A DNA stretch of 64,000 nucleotides from Rhyzopertha dominica. Its lineage: Eukaryota; Arthropoda; Insecta; Coleoptera; Bostrichidae. The position numbers and the translations under genes are program-made. The notes below the pieces were generated by a model. That model did no database searches. It was not told the DNA's origin and saw only the letters and a program-made list of their open reading frames with translations. Numbering within the stretch: the stretch's first letter is position 1; every line of letters begins with the position of its first letter. This document shows positions 57,471-64,000 of the stretch, in pieces. The stretch spans positions 26,717,786 to 26,781,785 of the forward strand of contig QCXZ01000041.1 of the NCBI GenBank assembly GCA_025024175.1. The letters run 5' to 3'.

Positions 57471-57899
57471 CAGGGTGTCAGTTAAATGATGTCATTAATT
57501 TTAGGTGGCCATTCCTGAGCGAATTTTATGAAGAAAACCTTTAATAAACGTATGTCCTAACTTGTTTCGTTTTCGACTTACAGGGTGTCAAAGTTTTGCT
57601 TTTTTTTTTGTTTTTTTGTAAATACTTTCCGATCTAATAACCATATCTCGATGAAATTCGGTATATGGAGGTTTTTCGGGGCGAGCTATTCAAAAATGTT
57701 ATCGAATTTGTGAAAACTCGTAGAGGGCGCCAGCTGCACTAATATCATGGTGTCAAATCGGTCATAACTTTTTAGCGCGCTATGTTTCGACAAGCAGCAC
57801 TTTTGCAACTTATTCCCCTGGCAATTCTAAGCAAAAAAGGTACTCTAGGTCGAAAGCTCTCGGAGCAACCGTTTTTAAAATAATGGCGATTAAAAGTTT
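57471..57899 (+). repeat. Left long terminal inverted repeat of the mariner-type element
   Basis: Mirrors 59220-59643 with small indels. The inner edge is at GGCGATTAAAAGTTT. Confidence 0.9.
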
Positions 57900-58003
57900 C
57901 AATAAATATCATCAAAAAGATTATCGATAATTCAATAACGTAATTTAATTAACAATTATTTAAGAGAATCACAAAAAAAATTAAAAACGAAACAAAAAAT
58001 TTC

Positions 58004-59067
58004 TTAAATTAAATGTTCAAAGTGGGAACCCGCACTTGCTATGCAAGCATGAAGTCTTCTCCTCATCGATTGCCGCACACGTTCCAAAATTCCTGGAGTG
58101 TTTCGTATAAAATTAACGTTAATTAAAATTCTATTTCGCAAGTCCTCCTCATCCACCACTGGCGTTGCATAAACAAGGGATTTGAGATGACCCCAAAAGA
58201 AATAATCCAGTGGATTAAGATCGGGCGATCTTGGTGGCCAAAGTTGAGGTCCTCCACGGCCAATCCACTGTTGACCAAAAGTGGCATTAAGGTGTTCACG
58301 GACGGTAAGACTAAAGTGAGAAGGTGCCCCATCGTGCATAAACCACATATTTTGCCTCGTTTGCAGTGGGATATTTTCTAGCAATTGAGGCAATGTTTCT
58401 TCTAGGAACTGTCTGTATGTCTCACCGTTTAGGCGCAGAGGGAGAAAATGTGGCCCTATGATATAATCACCAATAATTCCCGCCCAAACGTTCACTGAAA
58501 ATTGTTGTTGAAATCCTCGTTCTACAACAGCATGGGGATTCTCATGACTCCAAAAATGACTGTTGTGGAAGTTAATAATAGCTTCCCGTGAAAAATTTGC
58601 TTCATCAGTAAATAAAACTAATGACGTGAAGTTGGGATTGTTTCCAAGGTGTTGGAGATACCACTGACAAAAGCCCAGTCGTGTAGGAAAATCTCTTGGC
58701 AGCAATGCCTGTACTCTTTGCACATGCTAGGGATACAATAAATCTGCATGCAACACCGATTGAATACTGTGGCGACAGACATTAAACTGTAACGCTAATT
58801 TTCGAGTACTTGTTGAAGGATTATTTTCAACTTCTCGAAGAATTGCTTCCTCCAACTCTGGCGTCATTAGGACTCTCTCCCAGGACGTTCATCGTGTTTA
58901 TTTAGTGATCCAGTATTACACAATCTAGCATGCAATCTTACAAAAGTTCTTTCTGATGGAACGGCTCTGTTAGGATAACGTGCTTGATAAATTCTTCTGG
59001 CTTCTGCAGCGTTTCCATCCGCAAGTCCATAAACAAAATGCATTTCAGCTTGTTCAACAAAATTCAT
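58004..59067 (-). pseudogene. Tc1/mariner-type transposase with HTH N-terminus, frameshift and stop
   Basis: The N-terminal part (about 59067-58867) has an HTH-like domain, EMHFVYGLADGNAAEARRIY, of the type seen in insect DUF4817-containing transposases. A frameshift near 58867 and a TAG near 58729 precede the catalytic part (58723-58004). Catalytic residues: Asp in FTDEANFS, Asp in FMHDGAPSHF and Asp in PPRSPDLNPLDYFFW, with 36 residues between the second and third by hand count. Two breaks make it inactive as read, though single-base error is possible. Confidence 0.85.
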
Positions 59068-59219
59068 TTTACTAAATTTGCTAAGATAAACTACTTCAAA
59101 CAAAATTGAAAGCGTCAAACTGGCGTCTGAAAACGTCAAACTGACCCATCAGGTCAGTCATGGCCAGCCATGATTCTGTTGATTAGTAAAATGAATAGGT
59201 CTTCTCATGAGTTCATAAC

Positions 59220-59643
59220 AACTTTTAATCGCCATTATTTTAAAAACGGTTGCTCCGAGAGCTTTCGGCAAAGAGTATCTTTTTTGCTTAGAATTGCCAG
59301 GGGAATAAGTTGCAAGAGTGCTGCTTGTCGAAACATAGCGCGCTAAAAAGTTATGACCGATTTGACACCATGATATTAGTGCAGCTGGCGCCCTCTACGA
59401 GTTTTCACAAATTCGATAACATTTTTGAATAGCTCGCCCCGAAAAACCTCCATATACCGAATTTCATCGAGATATGGTTATTAGATCGGAAAGTATTTAC
59501 AAAAAACAAAAAAAAGCAAAACTTTGACACCCTGTAAGTCGAAAACGAAACAAGTTAGGACATACGTTTTTAAAGGTTTTCTTCATAAAATTCGCTCAGG
59601 AATGGCCACCTAAAATTAATGACATCATTTAACTGACACCCTG
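59220..59643 (-). repeat. Right long terminal inverted repeat of the mariner-type element
   Basis: Mirrors the left arm and ends CTGACACCCTG before TA. Confidence 0.9.
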
Positions 59644-59670
59644 TATAGATATTTAAACAAAAAGACACAT

Positions 59671-60105
59671 TTAATCAGTAATATCTTCATCTCCTTGATA
59701 CTTCATATCCATTGATCGAAGGACGCCTATTAGCTGATGTCTAATTATCTGCTCCCCGGTTAGATGGATCACCACTTGAGACAGATATTTTTCATTGTCT
59801 TCGTTCACCATAGTTGTTAGAAAACGGTCGAGGTTACACTCTCCTTTGAGAAACCTTTCACACAGCATCGATATCCGTTCATAGATTTCCAGCTGAATAT
59901 ACAGATATTCATCCTCATCCACCTCCAGCTCAGCTTCGATTTCACTATGTAACTGTTCTACATACACACGAAGTTTAAAAATTGCATGCTGAACGTCTTC
60001 AGTATGAAATAAACCTTGATCAGACTCTTGCGGTGGTCTCATCTTGACTTTAACTTTAACACTGAATCCGCATACACTTATACAGACTATCCCCCCTCTA
60101 CTCAA
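59671..60105 (-). CDS. Unrecognised 144-aa acidic ORF
   Basis: Starts MSRGGIVCISVCGF at 60105 or MRPPQESDQGLF at 60042; the second is favoured because the upstream part is short and hydrophobic. The body is strongly acidic and helical (LHSEIEAELEVDEDEYLYIQ) and ends YQGDEDITD. No family is recognised. Left of it, beyond the mariner insertion, and right of it lie two copies of the same intergenic repeat, which suggests it belongs with the next ORF in one locus, perhaps the edge of the Polinton. Confidence 0.45.
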   Translation of the reverse strand: MSRGGIVCISVCGFSVKVKVKMRPPQESDQGLFHTEDVQHAIFKLRVYVEQLHSEIEAELEVDEDEYLYIQLEIYERISMLCERFLKGECNLDRFLTTMVNEDNEKYLSQVVIHLTGEQIIRHQLIGVLRSMDMKYQGDEDITD

Positions 60106-60202
60106 TTCTTTAAAAAAATATGTTCGATTAGTTTAATTTCCTAGTAGATAACCCCAGCTGATAATCAACAGTTTACACGAGTTCAACGTTTGCTAATCAT
60201 GA

Positions 60203-60300
60203 ACTTTATCCTTTCCTTGTTTCATATACGTAACCTAAGAGACACTTTATTCTAGAGAAGGTAACTAAACACAAAATTTACTTAACATATTTTTTATTAT
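60203..60300. repeat. Intergenic direct repeat, right copy
   Basis: Partner of 57350-57465. Lies between the two unknown leftward ORFs. Confidence 0.7.
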
Positions 60301-60310
60301 TTAATTATTA

Positions 60311-60550
60311 CTATTCTAATAGATATTTAAAACACATATATGTGGCCCTCTCCAGCTCATACCTTTTGCTGTCGTATTTTTCTGGTCGGTGACTCTCCTC
60401 TGGAGTATGGACCAACATGCTATACGAAACGGCGGTACTATATACTACGTCCTTAAATTCTAGGTCGTCTGATGTTTCGCCTAACTTCTGGGTCGCCTTA
60501 ATCAGCTTGAATAATTTTTCTCTCGCCTCTTCTACGGGGTTGGGCAACAT
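60311..60550 (-). CDS. Unrecognised 79-aa ORF
   Basis: Starts MLPNPVEEAREKLFKLIKAT. Helical, charged, no cysteines until the end (MCFKYLLE). No signal peptide. No family recognised. The intergenic repeat lies directly after its stop, as it does after the 144-aa ORF once the mariner element is disregarded. Confidence 0.4.
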   Translation of the reverse strand: MLPNPVEEAREKLFKLIKATQKLGETSDDLEFKDVVYSTAVSYSMLVHTPEESHRPEKYDSKRYELERATYMCFKYLLE

Positions 60551-62153
60551 CTAAGAAAAAGAAAGCATTGATTTACTATTGGGTTCAGTGATGCAAGAAT
60601 AAGCAGTTGTTAGTGTTCGTTTAATTAATTCGTTAATAGTATTGTAGAAATGATCAAGCAACGACAACACCTACAAGTATTTAAAATAAAAATAACTAAA
60701 TTTGCAAAATGCAGAGTGAATATTTAATTTCCAAAGCTGTATTATCATGCCTTTTGTGGTCTACAGTGGATGCGTTACTACAAAAATATTACGTATTTAT
60801 GAATACACAATAATACAACCTATTAAAGGAAAAAACTCTACTATACCTAAATTTGTAGTTATTAAGTAATTTATAAGTTCTCACTTTTCTGCGCAGTTTT
60901 ATAGACTGCGACGAATTTGTTATGAATACGAAACTACATAATTTTTATTAAGATATCCACAATAAAGCCTTTGTGGTCTTTACAGGACTTGTATTTTTTT
61001 TCCTATAGTTGCATTAAAACGTTCTTACTCTGTTGAGTATTAACGCGTGGTTGTTCGAGTTAAACGAATGTTCGCGAAACGGCGCACAAGCAGCTCTTTT
61101 TAAAGTACAAAAAAACCAAGTCCTTGCGTCCGATGCACTGAATAAAATTATTTATTAATATAAATTACAGATAAAATTGAAACACTACTACTAAACTTCT
61201 CACAACTAAAAATCTTTGAGGTTTTACAATATTTCGTATTCGACTCTTGAAAAGTAAATGAACTGTATGAATGTTTTTGCCCTTACAAATAAACTCCTAG
61301 TTGTACATTATTGGTTACCCTTCCCTTTCTCGCAAACTGAAATACCCAATCGGAAATAAATACGTATTGGAAATTTAGTGAAGGTAGAATTGCGGGGAAT
61401 TCCGTTATAAGGTATGAAAGGGTAGGTTTACAGCACCAGATGCGGGGGGGTTGGAAAAGCCACTCGTTTACGGGTTAGCTGAGTTGACCGACGACAAAGG
61501 GACCGTGGTCATAAAATATGGTAAACTGAAATGTTACAACTGACATATGACAATAGTCAGCAAATATCAAAGAGCATAAGGATCCGCGGAAATGAGCAAT
61601 ATAAGAGGTACGAACATAATCTTTAATTTAATTCCATACACAGTCTTGTACTGATTAAAACTCTCCATAAAGCAATTTAGGAGGAATGTGACATTTTCAC
61701 AGGTTTGCAGCTAAGGCCTTAATAATCGATTTTGTCCACTTATTTTAAAGTCTTTATAAAGAATAAACAATTCATTTGCCTTCAGTAGTGAATCATCTTT
61801 TTTGGTTAATTTTTTTTGTAGTTATTGCATGACTTTTTTAAATAACTAACGCATTCATTTTCCCGGGATTAATGATTCAATATTGCCGCTATATTGCGAT
61901 TATTGGCTTTTCGAGTGTATTAGGTTGTTATGGACTTCCGAGTATAAATTTGTTTTACATTTTTCTGTACAACTTATAGAAACAGCATTTGATCTGAATG
62001 TTTTTTTTACTAAGGAATTCGTTTAAATATCACTTACCTTCAGTACTACGCACTTTAAAAAACATCACTTTTTCGAGCTGAAATGGTAAGATGATAGTGA
62101 AAAATAAACCATACATGTATACTTAAAATATTTATTTTATTAAGACCTATACA
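60551..62153. other. Noncoding, nothing recognised apart from a poly(A) signal
   Basis: AT-rich. A minus-strand AATAAA (62131-62136) lies 18 bp beyond the stop of the exon pair at 62154-62335. Confidence 0.5.
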
Positions 62154-62335
62154 TTAATATGGTGGCGGCATGAAGTAGGCCTGATGGTGGGGGTTGTGCC
62201 CATATGGCTCTGCAACAAGAAGAAAAAGAACACGACATAAGTATTAATAAAAATTATATAGAAAAACGAATACCCCTATAAAAGTGTGGATGCGGCTGTG
62301 GGTAGTACACCGGCCATGGATATGGTGGAAACCCC
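62154..62335 (-). CDS. Candidate 3' exons of a spliced gene encoding a Pro/Tyr/His-rich tail
   Basis: Two minus-strand segments look like exons: 62335-62274 (after TTTTTAG, reading GFPPYPWPVYYPQPHPHF) and 62209-62154 (after TTGTTGCAG, reading PYGHNPHHQAYFMPPPY then stop). The donor GGG|GTATTC and the acceptor join in phase and keep the frame open, and a poly(A) signal follows. The low-complexity, aromatic-proline composition is consistent across the junction. Upstream exons would lie to the right, beyond the PIF insertion. Host or element origin is undecided. Confidence 0.4.
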
Positions 62336-62566
62336 TAAAAACCATCTAATGGGAAAAAAGAAAAGTTTGGAATTAGGTTCATCTATAAAGTAAGAAGAAA
62401 TGAGAAGGACTTAAGGTGGCTACTCACACGCCTGCCGCAGGTACAATCTAGGGTGCAGGGCGGACGGAGCAATCTAGGAAGTTTCTCTATACACATAATT
62501 ACCGTCTAGCCTGCCGTTTAGTGTGGCAGTGAACGTGCTGTGGAACAGACGTGTCGCTTTTGAGAA

Positions 62567-64000
62567 ATGGCTCCAATATTATCAAAACACCAAAGAATCG
62601 GTATAGCTTTGGCGGTTTCCATGGTGCTACCACAAGAAAAAAGAAAAAGGAAATACTGGGTGAAGAGGTGGTTACAAAAACGTAAAGAATTGTGCCACAT
62701 AAACGTCGTGCAAGAATTACAAATAGATGATCTTAAAAACTTTTTGCGAATGGATATAGATTCCTTTGAAGAGATCCTTTGGTATGGTGACACCAATAAT
62801 AGAAAAACAAGATACATTAATGCGAAAGGCCATAAGTGCTAGAGAGCGATTGACTGCTACATTACGGTTTTCAGTACTATCATATCCCCACAATTAATGT
62901 CCACAATGATTCCTGAGACATGATGGGCTATTTATAAATGTCTCAAAACACTACATAAAGGTAAGTACTATAAAAATACAACATTGCAATACAATATTAC
63001 ACAGAATTACAGTGTTGTAACTACGCTACCTTATTTAGTGTTATTAGTAAATTCAGAATTTGGGAAATCATTCATGAGATCATTATTTGTTGCATCACTA
63101 TCCACATATTGGGACTGAGATTGGATTTGGTGTTCAGGGGACCTTATAGGAATATGGGATTGGGTTTGATATTGAAGGGATGGTGTAGGTGTTGGCATAG
63201 GAGATTGGGCTTGATATTGAGGAGATGGTGTAGGTGTAGGCATAGAGGATTGGGCTTGATAGTGAAGGAATGGTGTAGGTGTAGGCATAGAGGATTGGGC
63301 TTGATAGTGAAGGAGTGGTGTAGGCACAGGTGACTGGGTTTGATATTGAGGGAATGGCGTAGGTGTAGGTATAGAGGATTGGGCTTGATAGTGAAGGAAT
63401 GGTGTAGGCATAGAGGATTGGGCTTGATATTGAGGGGATGAACCTTGATATTGAGGATTTCTCAATCTAATTGATGATTCTTCTGTTAGCTTTTCTAGTT
63501 TCCCATAGTAAATGGTGTCTGATATAAGTTTTTGAACAATAATTTGCTGCTGTTTGCTCAAATCCTTTAATTGAAGACCAATGCTCTTTCCTATTATTTC
63601 CCAGTCATCTGTGTGTGTAGTCGTAAGAAATTGTTGAGCAGTGTCAAGGAGTTTTTCTTGTTTTCTTTGTAAGCTCATTCGCTTTTTTGGTGTGGTGGTT
63701 TCTTCTGTTTTGTCTGGCCTCTTTGAACGTTTTTCGTTGATTAACTGACTACTAGATGGTTGGTTCAAATCCAAGCTCTGAGCACTATTTGCATGTTGGT
63801 CGGTTAATTCATTACTAGATGCTTCACACAATTCCGAATTCTGTGAACCCTGAAATAACAAATTTCACATTATTTTCTGTTTCAGTTTCCTTCATCGGAA
63901 ACAGAGTGGAAGAATACAGCAAAAATGTTTGAAGACAAATGGAACTTCAGTCACTGTGTTGGGGCAATGGATGGAAAAGCCTCCTGGCAGTGGGTCGTGT
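62567..64000 (+). pseudogene. PIF/Harbinger transposase of the second element, damaged, 3' part beyond window
   Basis: Exon 1 (62567-62960, ends AAG|GTAAGT) starts MAPILSKHQRIGIALAVSM and matches the complete copy through LRMDIDSFEEIL. A frameshift lies near 62780 and a short deletion plus stop near 62870-62930. Exon 2 starts at 63886 after TTTCAG (FPSSETEWKNTAKMFEDKW) and reaches the first catalytic Asp in GAMDGK. Immediately after, a few codons are missing and the frame shifts. The protein cannot be functional as read. Confidence 0.8.
63031..63849 (-). CDS. MADF/BESS-type accessory protein of the second PIF element, last exon with tandem repeats
   Basis: The exon follows an acceptor at about 63850 (TTTCAG) and lies inside the intron of the antisense transposase, as in the first element. 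A Ser/Asn-rich start, a basic patch (KRSKRPDK) and a helical segment (QKLISDTIYYGKLEKLTEES) correspond to the last exon of the first element (EKLISDVMFYAKMGKLTED). It then carries about eight imperfect repeats of the type YQAQSSMPTPTP (63140-63460) that the first element lacks. Upstream exons would be to the right of the window. Confidence 0.75.
   Translation of the reverse strand, partial: GSQNSELCEASSNELTDQHANSAQSLDLNQPSSSQLINEKRSKRPDKTEETTTPKKRMSLQRKQEKLLDTAQQFLTTTHTDDWEIIGKSIGLQLKDLSKQQQIIVQKLISDTIYYGKLEKLTEESSIRLRNPQYQGSSPQYQAQSSMPTPFLHYQAQSSIPTPTPFPQYQTQSPVPTPLLHYQAQSSMPTPTPFLHYQAQSSMPTPTPSPQYQAQSPMPTPTPSLQYQTQSHIPIRSPEHQIQSQSQYVDSDATNNDLMNDFPNSEFTNNTK

Larger units (their letters stand above)
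57471..59643 (-). mobile_element. Tc1/mariner-superfamily element with about 425-bp inverted repeats
   Basis: Both ends read CAGGGTGTCAGTTAAATGAT inward and are flanked by TA (57469-57470 and 59644-59645). The inverted arms extend over 57471-57899 and 59220-59643. A DDE_3-type transposase lies between them on the minus strand. Total 2,173 bp. Confidence 0.92.
62414..64000 (+). mobile_element. Second PIF/Harbinger element, left part (right end beyond window)
   Basis: It contains the same two interlocked genes as the complete element at 5468-8732. The likely left end is AGGTGGCTACTCACACGCCT preceded by TTA (62411-62413), but without the right terminus this border is inferred. Confidence 0.75.

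Noticed and set aside
63109..63333. Plus-strand repetitive ORF (Cys/Trp/Arg-rich)
   Set aside because: It is the antisense reading of the tandem repeat in the MADF-type exon.
63140..63460. CRISPR-like array
   Set aside because: Units are contiguous coding repeats without unique spacers, and the DNA is clearly eukaryotic.
1..64000. tRNA, rRNA or other structural RNA genes
   Set aside because: I looked for cloverleaf A/B-box-like patterns and rRNA-like GC-rich blocks and saw none I could support; a covariance-model scan would be decisive.

Overview
The window looks like AT-rich, repeat-dominated DNA from an insect or another arthropod. This is inferred from the element types present: Polinton/adintovirus-like genes, PIF/Harbinger, ISL2EU (THAP plus YqaJ), Tc1/mariner, a Penelope-like element, two Ty3/gypsy elements and an LTR element with a chuvirus-like envelope gene. 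Almost every coding region belongs to a mobile or endogenous viral element. I recognise no complete conserved host gene. The only host-gene candidate is a pair of small spliced exons near 62.2 kb. Many genes carry single-base frameshifts, often in homopolymers. Two nearly identical 9.5-kb blocks also differ mostly by homopolymer indels, so some breaks may be sequence error rather than decay.

Layout. 1-2.8 kb: 3' end of an LTR retroelement (Env-like ORF, polypurine tract, LTR, primer-binding-site-like sequence). 2.8-9.9 kb: a Polinton fragment (PolB end, integrase, a 125-aa ORF, a conserved YIYW-motif ORF, half of a packaging ATPase). A complete 3,265-bp PIF/Harbinger element with TTA target duplications interrupts the YIYW ORF. 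9.9-38.15 kb: a 28.2-kb composite insertion inside the same Polinton ATPase gene. It is bounded by AGGT on both sides and is led by a gypsy element whose 3' LTR was itself loaded with later insertions: the duplicated blocks at 16.5-25.9 and 26.1-35.5 kb, each with a deleted tRNA-Trp-primed gypsy element and a foldback element, and then a Penelope-like element. 38.15-39.4 kb: the other half of the ATPase and a divergent phospholipase A2-domain capsid-associated gene. 39.9-41.1 kb: two unrecognised secreted-protein-like ORFs. 41.5-57.3 kb: a second, much more complete Polinton/adintovirus-like unit with integrase, tail-fibre-like protein, YIYW ORF, ATPase, PLA2 protein, penton, major capsid protein, ssDNA-binding-like protein and zinc-finger PolB. 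A 4,703-bp ISL2EU element with AT duplications interrupts it. 57.5-59.6 kb: a Tc1/mariner-superfamily element with about 425-bp inverted repeats. 59.7-60.6 kb: two unknown ORFs associated with a duplicated intergenic sequence. 62.4 kb to the end: the left part of a second, divergent PIF/Harbinger element.

How the genes fit together. The second Polinton unit has a virus-like division of labour. Leftward genes are integrase, tail-fibre-like protein, YIYW protein and ATPase. Rightward genes are PLA2/membrane-active protein, penton, major capsid protein and PolB. The ATPase and PLA2 genes diverge from a shared intergenic region, and the first Polinton repeats this arrangement. Both PIF elements share an interlocked antisense organisation in which exons of the transposase and of the MADF/BESS-type partner gene lie in each other's introns. 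I could not see an adenain-type protease or Polinton terminal repeats, and two runs of exactly 100 N mark assembly gaps.
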